NCBI GenBank assembly: GCA_009760855.2
Contig: WPIO01000694.1
Span: 1 to 10,422 of the forward strand
DNA length: 10,422 nucleotides
Direction: 5' to 3'
Origin: Cristatella mucedo
Lineage: Eukaryota; Bryozoa; Phylactolaemata; Cristatellidae
Shown: in pieces, positions 1-8,100 of the stretch
How positions within the stretch are numbered: the first letter of the stretch is position 1
How the letters are laid out: every line of letters begins with the position of its first letter
Made by a program: the position numbers and the translations under genes
Notes under the pieces: generated by a model
Told to the model about the DNA's origin: nothing
Seen by the model: the letters and a program-made list of their open reading frames with translations, nothing else
Databases searched by the model: none

Positions 1-19
1 GAGTTCTCTTAGGGTGCTT

Positions 20-91
20 TATAAATATATTTTTGAATACTCCTACTATTATCATTATTATTATTGATAGTTTTTACTATTATTGTTGTTA
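20..91. repeat. AT-rich ATT-type microsatellite, unit 1, with TATAAATA at 20-27
   Basis: TATAAATATAT is followed by an imperfect run of ATT/TTA triplets ending in TTGTTGTTACAG. The TATAAATA word is a TATA-box look-alike, but no gene start follows on either strand. It is treated as intronic AT-rich sequence. Confidence 0.7.
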
Positions 92-353
92 CAGCGTTTG
101 TTTATTCGTCATACGGGCATCAGACAATCAACAGATATGCTACGAATCAAGGGAACAGGTCAAAACTGTTCTCTGAGGGCACATTTGGTTTTGCCTAGAA
201 ACATCGAAGCTCAGCCACACGTCTACTCAACACTGAACCGATGTGTACTAAAGGCGGCCCTTAGCCGACAGCAGTTTCCGAACCCGAAACCAAATCAGCT
301 CAACAAATAGCAGCCCGTCAAGAAGCTACAGTGCCAAAAGTGATCGATTCGGC

Positions 354-580
354 CGTATAGGCAAACACAGTAACGTTGTACACGGCGTACGGCGACCAAA
401 CCAGTCACTGCCATGAAACGGTGTAGCAGCCGATGCACATGGTTGTGCCACTGCTGTTCGCTTGGTAGCACAAGAAGTAGCCCTGGATCACGCCATATGG
501 GCAAGACGGTGGTTGCCACCGGAAGACAATGGAGCTGCTCGTGTTAGATGTAGTCGTAAGACCAGAAGGAGCACAAGGTG
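354..580 (-). pseudogene. FN3 domain exon A, unit 1 (3'-truncated, donor lost)
   Basis: Third copy of exon A. The acceptor and the first half are intact, reading PCAPSGL, RWQPPSC and GYFLCYQANSSGT. The loop then reads TMCIGCYTVS. A one-base loss in GTTTCATGGCAG introduces an early TGA, and a one-base gain in GGTTTGGTCGCC restores the frame for SPYAVYNVTVFAYT. The exon stops at a deletion junction: the coding for strand G and the 5' splice site, about 130 bp in units 2 and 3, are missing and intron sequence follows directly. Without a donor the exon could not be spliced normally, so this copy is probably non-functional unless the deletion is an assembly error. Confidence 0.7.
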
Positions 581-592
581 CTGCAATTTAAT

Positions 593-868
593 CGTAGGCA
601 TTTCAGCTCCAGCAGTCGTTGAAGATGCACCATTACTCGCAACACAAGCACACTCAGGCCAAGTTAACGAGTAATCAACTATATTTGCATCGATCATAAC
701 CTCCAGAAGCGCAGTCAAAAATGCTGCAGGCGTGAATAAAGCCATCGTAGTACTTGGTCCATATGTGAGCTGGTAAATTAATTCTCTACTATGTCTGGAA
801 CTTTTGACCAACCGCATGTCGATAGGAACCGCCATTGGTTGTTCGGCGTTGGCTTCATAATCTTCAGA
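593..868 (-). pseudogene. FN3-like segment C, unit 1
   Basis: Copy of segment C, 276 nt. Here the second half is the most open of the three copies: LIYQLTYGPSTTMALFTPAA is followed by LTALLEV, DANIVDYSLTWPECACV and ASNGASSTTAGAEMPT without a stop. The YSLTW, ASNG and linker order fits strands F and G of an FN3 domain. The first half is split over two frames (SLKIMKPTPNN in one, MAVPIDM in another, GWSKVPDI in the first). The unit 1 reading is the main support for calling C an FN3 derivative. Confidence 0.45.
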
Positions 869-1019
869 CTGCAAAGTGGCAGCCTAGCTTTCTTTCCAAC
901 ACCCGATCCGAGTCTCTGCTGTTGGCATGCGTTACGACCTTCATTAAGATTGTAAATAGTTTTCACACTATCTATGCAGCCATGTGCTTCATGGCTCGAG
1001 TTGCATTTCGGACACATGG

Positions 1020-1021
<2 letters not shown>

Positions 1022-1061
<40 letters not shown>
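1022..1061. repeat. Poly-G tract, 40 G
   Basis: An uninterrupted run of 40 G follows CACATGGTT and precedes TGGCTCATCGAG. Units 2 and 3 have only TTAGGCTAAT at this point. On the transcribed minus strand it would be poly-C within an intron. It could be a real expanded mononucleotide repeat able to form a G-quadruplex, or an assembly or sequencing artefact. Confidence 0.97.
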
Positions 1062-1062
<1 letters not shown>

Positions 1063-1348
1063 GGCTCATCGAGAATGTTAAGCTGTAAGTTTCACCCTGT
1101 TTTTGCCATCATCCTAGGCCAGTGACCGACGAATGGTACGTTCCCAAGTGATTTTTTTTGCAATTTGTAAATCCTAGAAAGGCTTTCGAAAAGGTTCGTC
1201 TGGTCACTCCACCGTTGCATGTGCTCTCTTAAAATGGAACTATGAAACAAGCATACCCTATGACGGCCTGGCACCTCGACAGTTTTCAAGCACTCCCCGA
1301 TAGTATTAGCACACCCACCTTTAAAGATGGTCGGCCCGATCGGCACAG

Positions 1349-1489
1349 CTAAGGCACACACCACTTAGCAAGGGATTCTTGAGCTCGTTTTTTGTTCCAG
1401 CCCTGGGCATCTTCACTCAGAGCCGTAATGCGTTTTTTCTCCGGAGATCCCGAAGTATGCAACTGCACATCCAACTCAGCATTGGGCAT
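1349..1489 (-). other. Short open frame in the 466 bp segment, unit 1
   Basis: A 46-codon minus-strand frame from ATG (1487-1489) to TAG. It is lysine-rich in the middle (SPEKKRIT, then QGWNKKRAQESLAKW). I do not recognise a family. The unit 2 counterpart (about 5118-5225) has a one-base loss in the A run and a TGA, so the frame is not conserved. A downstream minus-strand stretch (1092-1364) is also open in unit 1 only. No initiation or splice context was found. It could be an exon fragment or a chance frame. Confidence 0.2.
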
Positions 1490-1526
1490 AGTTGGCTGTC
1501 ACTGCACCTGAGGCGCACTACTCTTA

Positions 1527-1659
1527 ACTGTAACTAGCAGAGCATGCTGAAGTAAGACCATCAGCATTAACGCCAACAAGTCGTGTCACTAAAGTGGCAC
1601 GAAGACACACCTGCTCATCACAGTTTGCAATTGGCCGTTCGTGAACTAACAGGAAATGA
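1527..1659 (-). other. Possible FN3 C-terminal half (segment D), unit 1
   Basis: A pyrimidine-rich acceptor-like TTGCTGCTTTTATTAG precedes an open stretch starting in phase 1 (IPVS-like). After a frame change it reads ATLVTRLVGVNADGLTSAC, resembling strands F-G of an FN3 domain. It ends at a TAA. No N-terminal FN3 half or clear donor was found, so this may be chance or an old relic. Confidence 0.25.
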
Positions 1660-1824
1660 CTAATAAAAGCAGCAACTCAAGCACCATGTCATGTTCTTGC
1701 AACCTATTCATACGCAAAAGCCACAAAAGGCCGAGCCGATCGAAGCAGGAGAAAGACTTCTATTTAGAAGAAAGAGGCCTAAATTGGATTCCTGAATAAT
1801 ACACTGCACTCAGTGCCCACCTAC

Positions 1825-2116
1825 GTGCTTTCAGCTGGTTTCTGGCAACGAGAGCACTTGCTGAACCGTTTCCCAGCTGAAGTAACAGCCAAACACAGTT
1901 ACGTTTGTACAATGTGTAGGGTGACAAACCAGTCACAGCCAGTGTCACGTTAGTCGTAGATTGAGACAGACCTTAGTGCCGCTCGCCGTTTGCTTGGTAG
2001 CACAAGTAGTATCCCTGGCTGAACCGTTTGCACAAGATGGTGGTGACCACGAGAAGGCGATGCTGCTGCTGCTTCGTGTTTAAAGTTTGTTGTCAGACCG
2101 CCAGGAGCACACGGGG
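1825..2116 (-). pseudogene. FN3 domain exon B, unit 1 (heavily frameshifted)
   Basis: Exon B copy of 292 nt, 13 longer than the inferred 279, between the acceptor ACTAAAAACGTTTGCAG and the donor GTAGGTGG. It opens with PCAPGGLTT (aspartate in the other copies is alanine here). It then loses frame at an extra base in ACAAACTTTAAAC near 2085 and gains further single bases throughout, for example near 1984, 1904 and 1840. FN3 signatures remain recognisable across frames: FSWSPPSC, YYLCYQANG, TLAVTGLSPYTLY and SASALVA. It could be a decayed domain exon or a low-accuracy sequence of a good one. Confidence 0.6.
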
Positions 2117-4111
2117 CTGCAAACGTTTTTAGTGACACTAGACGGGACGGGGGGCTGCACAGCAAGGCCGGCTTCTAACCAGTGAATGTAAGAAAAGCAA
2201 GCGGTACACTCATGCAAATCGTCTGCACCCGGCCGGCAGAATGGAAATGAAAGAGAAATATTTTTCATTTCTTGATTCTTGTAAGGAAGCAAATTATAGC
2301 TGAAAAATATACGAATCGCGACGTGAGTTACTGCATCCTAAACCTGCGTTGACGAATGCCAAGCATCTCTGTCTGTAGCTCCACAATGCCATACAGACTA
2401 TGTGGGCGTTGCACGAGGGCTTTTTTTTGCCTGCACGTTTTGCAGACTAACTGGCTTTCGGTAAGCGTTTCGGCAACAAGAGGAAGAGACTTTATATCAA
2501 ACACCAAAGACAAAGTGGGAAGCTTAGTAGAGTCGGAAGCAGTTGTGGTAGTGTGTAGCCTGAAAGTAGTACCTTAGGACAGATGAAGAGAATGAGTTAT
2601 AGTCGGCGGCAAGAGTTGCAGTTTGTCTTTGCGTTGGTACTGTGAAACCCAGCTCTTCATTCTGTGCAACTTATCGTGCAGAGTGGGGTTATTCATTAAG
2701 GTGCGTGCTGTCCGACAGTCGCATGCACGGCTTAATAAGGCCAAAAAGTATTTCGGTAATTGGCACACACTGTGAAGTCACGTATGGTAAAATGCACAAA
2801 CGCAACTGCTTTCCAATGCATCCCTTTAAGTAATTGTCTGAAAAATGAAAATTCACATACTTTGGTTTTTTAACGTGAAAGCCGGTAGCTTAACTATAGC
2901 GGTCTGGCGACGACAGGCTAGAAAAGCTCAGGTGGACAGGTCAGTACTAGCTGGTTTATAAGACTGTAACAGCATGCACGTTACCTCCTCAGAATCCATG
3001 CAACCTCAGGTAATGGACGTAGTAGGCTTCGACCAAGTTTTTCATTACACCAGGATTACATATTATTTTAACCACGATGACTTGCAAGTATGATGAGCTA
3101 CGAGTCGACCAAGGATAATGAAATAAGATGCAATCTACATGTTGCATGCAAAAAAACCCGCTCCGAACAACCAAAAGCTACATGAGTTTTTACTGGGTAA
3201 GTCGAACCAAGAGAGGGCAGCTAATATGCGATTTTTTCCTGCCCCTCGGGCTAGACCCAGTGCCAATGGGAGGAATATTGGAAACAGGACCCAGAATATA
3301 GCAAAAAGTCAAATATACTGCATAATGAGCCCCAGTTTTGTTGTCTTGCTATTATTGAGTGAAAATCCTTCATTATGCTTGGAGGATTTGTCAAAGTATG
3401 GCAATAAATCGTTTGATCCTCATCCTATATCGCAGTCGTGATGAGCCGAAAGGAGACTTCCTTTAGAGGCGCTTATGTAATGTGAATGCATTATCGAGAT
3501 ATTTTTATTCTTATATGCGCTTACACTGTGTATGCTGTCACTGGCTATACCTGCATTGTGAACCGTGTGCATGTCAGCCCTCACCGTGTCACTCTCGTTT
3601 TGTTGTTGAGTAGGATACACTAACCACTCGATCATGCTTCTTGCCGTGCAGTAAATGTCTAGTATCTGAACAAAGATCAGAGTTCTCTTAGGGTGCTTTA
3701 TAAATATATTTTGAATACTCCTACTATTATCATTAATATTATTGATAGTTTTACTATTATTGTTGTTACAGTGTTTTGTTTATTTGTCATGCGAGGCAGC
3801 AGTCAATCACAGATATGCTACGAATCCAAGAGACAGGTCCAAACTGTTCTCTGAGGGCACATCTTTGGTTTTGCCTAGAAACATCGAAGCTCAGCCCACG
3901 TCTACTCAACACTGAACCGATGTGTACTAAAGGCGGCCTTTAGCCGATAACAGTTTCCGACCCCGAAACCAAATCACGCTCACAAATAGCAGCCCGTCAA
4001 GAAGCTACAGTGCCAAAAGTGATCGATTCGGCAGAGGCAATGCCAACACTGAAGCTCACATTCGTTCAATCGACGACTGGCATGCAATGACCAAACTGGA
4101 TAAGCACGTAC
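2117..4111 (-). other. Intron-like DNA from exon A donor (unit 2) to exon B acceptor (unit 1), interrupted by truncated unit boundary
   Basis: About 2 kb without a conserved frame on either strand. It includes the AT-rich element and the segment 2268-2503 that unit 2 lacks. The longest open stretches (such as 3139-3441 plus) are broken in the other copies. Confidence 0.55.
3699..3770. repeat. AT-rich ATT-type microsatellite, unit 2
   Basis: Same element as in unit 1, with TATAAATA at 3699-3706 and small length and base differences in the triplet run. Confidence 0.7.
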
Positions 4112-4398
4112 CTGCTTCAGCTGTTCTTGTAACAATAGCACTTGCAGAGCCATTTTTTCTGCCGACGTATAGGCAAACACAGTAACGCGTTGTAACCGGC
4201 GTACGGCGACAAACCAGTCCCCGGCCAGTGAAAAGGTGTTAGCAGCCGATGCAGCCATGGGTGTGCCACTGCTGTTCGCTTGGTAGCACAAGAAGTAGCC
4301 CTGGATCACGCCATATGGGCAAGACGGTGGTTGCCACCGGAAGACAATGGAGCTGCTCGTGTTAGATGTAGTCGTAAGACCAGAAGGAGTACAAGGTG
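4112..4398 (-). pseudogene. FN3 domain exon A, unit 2 (frameshifted 3' half)
   Basis: Copy of exon A with both splice sites present: ATTAAATTGCAG before it and GTACGTGC after it. It is 287 nt instead of 279. The 5' half is open and nearly identical to the unit 3 copy, from PCTPSGL through RWQPPSC and GYFLCYQANSSGT. It then has a different loop, PMAASAANTFSLA. Three small insertions follow, near 4218-4222 (extra G in GGCCGGGGAC), near 4186 (two extra bases) and near 4153-4158 (A-run). The frame is lost in the GLSPY turn, regained over VTVFAYTSA, and lost again before strand G. The +3 change in the loop preserves frame; the other changes sum to +5. It could be a decayed exon, or a sound exon with sequencing errors. 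As written it cannot encode a full domain. Confidence 0.7.
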
Positions 4399-4410
4399 CT
4401 GCAATTTAAT

Positions 4411-4671
4411 CGTAGGCATTTCAGCTCGAGCAGTCGTTGAAGATGCACCATTACTCGCAACACAGCACACTCAGGCCAAGTTAACGAGTATCACTACATT
4501 TGCATCGATCAGACTCCAGAAGCCAGTCAAAAATGCTGCAGGCGTGAATAAAGCATCGTATTACTTGTCATATGTGAGCTGGTAAATTAATTTCTCTATG
4601 TTTGGCAACTTTTGACCAACCGATGTCGATAGGAACGCCATTTGGTTTCGGCTGGCTTCATAAGCTGCAGA
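4411..4671 (-). pseudogene. FN3-like segment C, unit 2
   Basis: Copy of segment C, also 261 nt, preceded by CCACTTTGCAG. In the main frame it reads LIYQLTYDK then a stop, ALFTPAAFLTGFWSLIDANVV, a TGA, then CVASNGASSTTARAEMPT. The VPIDIGW-like start lies in another frame because of an extra A near 4642. As in the other units it butts against the exon A acceptor without a visible donor. Confidence 0.42.
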
Positions 4672-4844
4672 CTGCAAAGTGGCAGCCTAGCTTTATCCAA
4701 CACCCGATCCGAGTCCTCTGCTGTTGGCATGCGTTACGACCTTCATTAAGATGTAAATAGTTTCGTCACACCTATCTATGCAGCCGTGTGCTCATGGCTA
4801 GAGTTTGCATTTCGGACACATGGTTAGGCTAATCGAGAATGTTA

Positions 4845-5310
4845 AGCTGTAAGTTTCACCCCTGTTTTTTGCCATCATCCTAGGCCAGTGACCGACGAAT
4901 GGTAACGTTTCCCAAGTGAGTTTTTGCATTTTAAATCCATAGAAAGGCTTTCGAAAAGTTCGTCTGGTCACTCCACCGTGCATATGCTCTCTTAAAATGG
5001 AACTATGAAACAAGCAGTACCCTATGACGGGCCTGGCACCTCGACAATTCAAGCACTCCACCGATAGTATTAGCACACCCACCTTTAAAGATGGTCGGCC
5101 CGATCGGCACAGCTAAGGCACACACCACTTAGCAAGGGATTCTTGAGCTCGTTTTTTGTTCCAGCCCTGGGCATTCTCACGAGAGCCGTAAGGCGTTTTT
5201 CTCCGGAGAGCCCGGAAGTATGCAACTCACAGCCAACTCAGCATTGGCATAGTTGGCTGTCACTGCAACCTGAGCGACACAAATCTATAAGTGAAACGAG
5301 CAGAGGCATG
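4845..5310. other. 466 bp segment present in units 1 and 2, absent from unit 3
   Basis: Lies between segments D and C. The unit 1 equivalent is 1081-1546, the same length. No terminal inverted repeats or target-site duplication were seen at its edges, so it is more likely lost from unit 3 than inserted into units 1 and 2. No recognised gene lies inside it. Confidence 0.6.
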
Positions 5311-5420
5311 CTGAAGTAAGACCAGCAGCATTAACGCCAACAAGTCGTCAACTAAAAGTGGCACGAAGACACACCTGCTCAGCACAGTTTGCAATGCCGG
5401 TCGTGAACTAACAGGAATGA
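5285..5420 (-). other. Possible FN3 C-terminal half (segment D), unit 2
   Basis: Equivalent of the unit 1 segment. One frame runs open from IPVSSRPALQTVLSRCVFVP onward; another gives LVGVNAAGLTSAC before a TAG. The FN3-like reading needs one frameshift. The acceptor-like sequence before it is conserved. Confidence 0.25.
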
Positions 5421-5580
5421 CTAATAAAAGCAGCAACTCAGCACAATGTCATGTTCTTGCAACCTATTCATCGCAAAGCCACAAAAGGCACGAGCCGATC
5501 AAAGCAGGAGAAGACGTTCTATTTAGAAAGAGGCCTAAATTGGAATTCCTGAATAATACACTGCACTCAGTGCCACCTAC

Positions 5581-5861
5581 GTGCTTCAGCTGTTCTGGCA
5601 ACGAGAGCACTTGCTGAACCGTTCCCAGCTGAAGTAAAGCCAAACACAGTTACGTTTTACAATGTGTAGGGTGACAAACCAGTCACAGCCAGTGTCACGT
5701 TAGTCGTAGTGTAGGACAGACCTTAGTGCCGCTGCCGTTTGCTTGGTAGCACAAGTAGTATCCCTGGATGAAACCGTTTTGCACAAGATGGTGGTGACCA
5801 CGAGAAGGCGATGCTGCTGCTCGTGGTTAAGTTGTTGTCAGACCGCCAGGATCACACGGGG
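5581..5861 (-). pseudogene. FN3 domain exon B, unit 2 (frameshifted)
   Basis: Exon B copy of 281 nt between the acceptor ACTAAAAACTTTGCAG and the donor GTAGGTGG. It starts in phase 1 with PCDPGGL. The frame breaks near 5826, where ACTTTAAAC has become ACTTAACC. It is shifted again at the extra T in CCGTTTTGC near 5780 and in the stretch after KVC near 5710-5716, which is two bases longer than the length that would keep frame. TTGTAAAAC at 5655-5663 replaces TTGTACAAC, giving a TAA in the YNVT motif. The strand-G end (SALVARTAEA) is correct here, whereas units 1 and 3 carry an extra base there. Each copy therefore has its own set of lesions. Confidence 0.63.
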
Positions 5862-7548
5862 CTGCAAAGTTTTTAGTGACACTAGACGGGCTGCACAGCA
5901 AGGCCGGCTTCTAACACAAGGTAAGAAAAGCAAGCATACACTCATGCAAATCGTCTGCACCCGGCGGAATGGAAATGAAAGAGAAATATTTTTCAAAAGA
6001 CAAAGTGGGAAGCATAGTAGAGTCAGGAGAGCAGTTGTGGTAGTGTGTAGCCTGAAAGTAGTACCTTAGGACAGATGAAGAGAATGAGTTATAGTCGGCG
6101 GCAAGAGTGCAGTTGTCTTTGCGTTGGTACTGTGAAACCCAGTTTCACAGTCTGTGCAACTTATCGTGCAGAGTGGGTTATTCGTTAAGGTGCTGTACGA
6201 CAGTCGCATGCACGGCTTAATAATGCCAAAAGTATTTCGGTAATTGGGCACACACTGTGAAGTCACGTATGGTAAAATGCACAAACGCAACTGCTTTCCA
6301 ATGCATCCCTTTAAGTAAGTAATTGTCTGAAAATGAAAAATTCACATATTTGGTTTCTCCGTGAAAGCCGGTAGCTTAACTATAGCGGTCTGGCGACGAC
6401 AGGCTAGAAAAGCTCAGGTCCTAGCTGGTTTATAAGACTGTAAGCAGCATGCACGTTACCTCATCAGAATCCATGCAACCTCAGGTAATGGACGTAGTAG
6501 GCTTCGACCAAGTTTTCATTACGACAAGGATTACATATTATTTTATCACGATGACTTGCAAGTATGATGAGCTACAAGTCGACCAAGGAATAAGATGCAA
6601 TCTACATGTTGCATGCAAAAAACCCGCTCCGAACAACCAAAAGCTACATGAGTTTTACTGGGTAAGTCGAACCAAGAGAGGGCAGCTGATATGCGATTTT
6701 CCTGCCCTCGGGCTAGACCCAGCGCCAATGGGAGGAATATTGAAAACAGGACCCAGAATATAGCAAGAAAGTCAAATATACTGCATAATGAGCCCAGTTG
6801 TTGTCTTGCTATTATTGAGTGAAAATCCTTCATTATGCTTGGAGGATTTGTCAAGTATGGCAATAATCGTTTGATCCTCATCTCATATCGCAGGCGTGAT
6901 GAGCCGAAAGGAGACTTCCTTTAGAGGCGCTATGTAATGTGAATGCATTATCGAGATTTTTATTCTTATATGCGCTTACACTGTGTATGCTGTCACTGGC
7001 TATACCTGCATTTTGACCGTGTGCATGTCAGCCCTAACCGTGTCACTCTCGTTTTGTTGTTGAGTAGGATACAACTAAACCACTCGATCATGCTTCGTGT
7101 GCAAGTAAATGTCTAGTATCTAAACAAAGATCGGAGTTCTCTTAGGGTGCTTTATAAATATATTTTGAATACTCGTACTATTATCATTATTATTATTGAT
7201 AGTTTTACTATTATTATTGTTACAGTGTTTGTTTATTTCAGTCAACAGATATGCTACGAATCAAGAGAACAACAGGTCAAAACTGATCTCTGAGGGCACA
7301 CGTGGCTTTGCCTAGAAACATCGAAGCTCAGCCACACGTCTACTCAACACTGAACCGATGTGTACTAAAGGCGGCCCTTAGCCGACAGCAGTTTCCGAAC
7401 CCGAAACCAAATCAGCTCAACAAATAGCAGCCCGTCAAGAAGCTACAGTGCCAAAAGTGATCGATTCGGCAGAGGCCATGCCAAACACTGAGCTCACATT
7501 CGTTCAAACGACGACTGGCATGCAATGACCAAACTGGATAGCACATAC
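5862..7548 (-). other. Intron-like DNA from exon A donor (unit 3) to exon B acceptor (unit 2)
   Basis: About 1.7 kb without a gene. It contains the private 237 bp deletion junction near 5994 and the AT-rich element. If both flanking exons are used, this would be the intron joining phase-1 exon A to phase-1 exon B. Confidence 0.55.
7153..7224. repeat. AT-rich ATT-type microsatellite, unit 3
   Basis: Same element, with TATAAATA at 7153-7160 and a slightly longer clean ATT run. Confidence 0.7.
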
Positions 7549-7827
7549 CTGCTTCAGCTGTTCTTGTAACAATAGCACTTGCAGAGCCATTTCCTGCCGA
7601 CGTATAGGCAAACACAGTAACGTTGTAAACGGCGTACGGCGACAAACCAGTCACGGCCAGTGAAACGGTAGAGGAGCCGATGCATGGTGGTGTGCCACTG
7701 CTGTTCGCTTGGTAGCACAAGAAGTAGCCCTGGATCACGCCATATGGGCAAGACGGTGGTTGCCACCGGAAGACAATGGAGCTGCTCGTATTAGATGTAG
7801 TCGTAAGACCAGAAGGGGCACAAGGTG
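7549..7827 (-). CDS. FN3 domain exon A, unit 3 (intact internal exon)
   Basis: Internal exon for one complete FN3 domain of a probable extracellular or cell-surface protein. The segment is 279 nt with no stop. It runs from a 3' splice site (ATTAAATTGCAG just upstream on the minus strand) to a 5' splice site (GTATGTGC just downstream). Both ends are phase 1, giving 93 codons. Hallmarks in order are PCAPSGL at the start, the B-strand tryptophan in SIVFRWQPPSC, GVIQGYFLCYQA over strands C-C', the GLSPY turn with YNVTVFAYT over strand F, and SAGNGSASA over strand G. Four N-glycosylation sequons (NTS, NSS, NVT, NGS) and four cysteines are visible. An in-frame TAA immediately upstream of the acceptor supports splicing there. 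The parent protein is not identified; FN3 exons of this kind occur in many adhesion and receptor proteins. Confidence 0.82.
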
Positions 7828-7839
7828 CTGCAATTTAAT

Positions 7840-8100
7840 CGTAGGCATTTCAGCTCGAGCAGTCGTTGAAGATGCACCATTACTGGCAACACAATAACAC
7901 TTAGGCCAAGTTAACGAGGACCACTATATTTGCATCGATCAGACTTCAGAAGCCAGTCAAAAATGCTACAGGCGTGAATAAAGCATCGTATTACTTGTCA
8001 TATGTGAGCTGGTAAATTAATTTCTCAATGTCGAGCAACTTTTGACCGACCGATGTCGATAGGAACGCCATTGGTTTCGGCTACCTTCATAAGCTGCAGA
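7840..8100 (-). pseudogene. FN3-like segment C, unit 3
   Basis: Upstream (5') of exon A on the minus strand lies a third, more divergent FN3-like segment of about 261 nt. Reading across frameshifts it shows SLQLMKVAETNGVPIDIG, SKVA, then LIYQLTYDK (like strand C'), ALFTPVAFLTG (strand E), a stretch like ANIVVY, and finally ASNGASSTTARAEMPT, which resembles strand G and its linker. An acceptor-like CACTTCGCAG precedes it. There is no obvious donor after AEMPT: only 12 nt separate it from exon A, whose frame differs by one. This copy has stops (for example TGA after FLTGF, and TAA after YDK). It is probably a relic or an incompletely understood exon. Confidence 0.42.

Larger units (their letters stand above)
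869..1824 (-). other. Intron-like stretch between exon B and segment C, unit 1
   Basis: Apart from weak segment D, the short frame at 1349-1489 and the poly-G run, no gene is seen. Equivalent to 4672-5580 in unit 2 and 8101-8544 in unit 3. Confidence 0.5.
1..3679. repeat. Tandem unit 1 of about 3.7 kb FN3-exon cassette
   Basis: First of three head-to-tail copies. It opens with GAGTTCTCTTAGGGTGC and closes with CAAAGATC, the same words that open and close the other two copies, and it aligns with them along its whole length. Unit 1 is the longest copy. It lacks about 130 bp at the junction 353/354 (the equivalent of 7471-7600 in unit 3), which removes the 3' end and donor of exon A. It alone carries the 40-G run at 1022-1061. 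It shows more single-base indels relative to the other two copies than they show to each other. Confidence 0.95.
4672..5580 (-). other. Intron-like stretch between exon B and segment C, unit 2
   Basis: Counterpart of 869-1824. It contains the 466 bp segment and weak segment D and lacks the poly-G tract. No further exon is recognised. Confidence 0.5.
3680..7133. repeat. Tandem unit 2 of FN3-exon cassette
   Basis: Second direct copy, abutting units 1 and 3 without spacer. It lacks about 237 bp at the junction near 5994 (equivalent to about 2268-2503 in unit 1 and 8966-9193 in unit 3); the join shows a CA microhomology. It keeps the 466 bp segment (4845-5310) that unit 3 lacks, and the exon A 3' end that unit 1 lacks. 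Confidence 0.95.

Noticed and set aside
20-27. TATAAATA as a core promoter
   Set aside because: It sits in an AT-rich microsatellite, occurs once per unit, and no first exon or start codon context follows on either strand.
462-674. Plus-strand frame with basic, cysteine-rich sequence opposite exon A, seen in all units
   Set aside because: It is the antisense shadow of the conserved exon A and segment C, and has no domain of its own.
835-1125. Plus-strand open frame with a polyglycine run
   Set aside because: The glycines are only the poly-G tract read in frame. The frame is absent from units 2 and 3 and overlaps segment C on the other strand.
2212-2219. ATGCAAAT octamer motif, also at 5944-5951 and 8916-8923
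   Set aside because: A single 8-base word inside an intron-like region; its recurrence is explained by the tandem duplication.
3139-3441. Plus-strand 100-codon open frame, partly open in unit 2
   Set aside because: Frames differ between copies through small indels, there is no recognisable domain, and it lies in the intron-like part of the unit.
4845-5310. Transposon insertion explaining the presence/absence of 466 bp
   Set aside because: No terminal inverted repeats, target-site duplication or transposase frame could be seen; a simple deletion in unit 3 is enough.
6664-6673. GGTTCGACTT on the minus strand, like a tRNA/SINE B box
   Set aside because: The following CC is displaced, the upstream A-box candidate mismatches, and no cloverleaf pairing is evident. 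It is repeated at 3199-3208 and 9952-9961 only because the unit is repeated.
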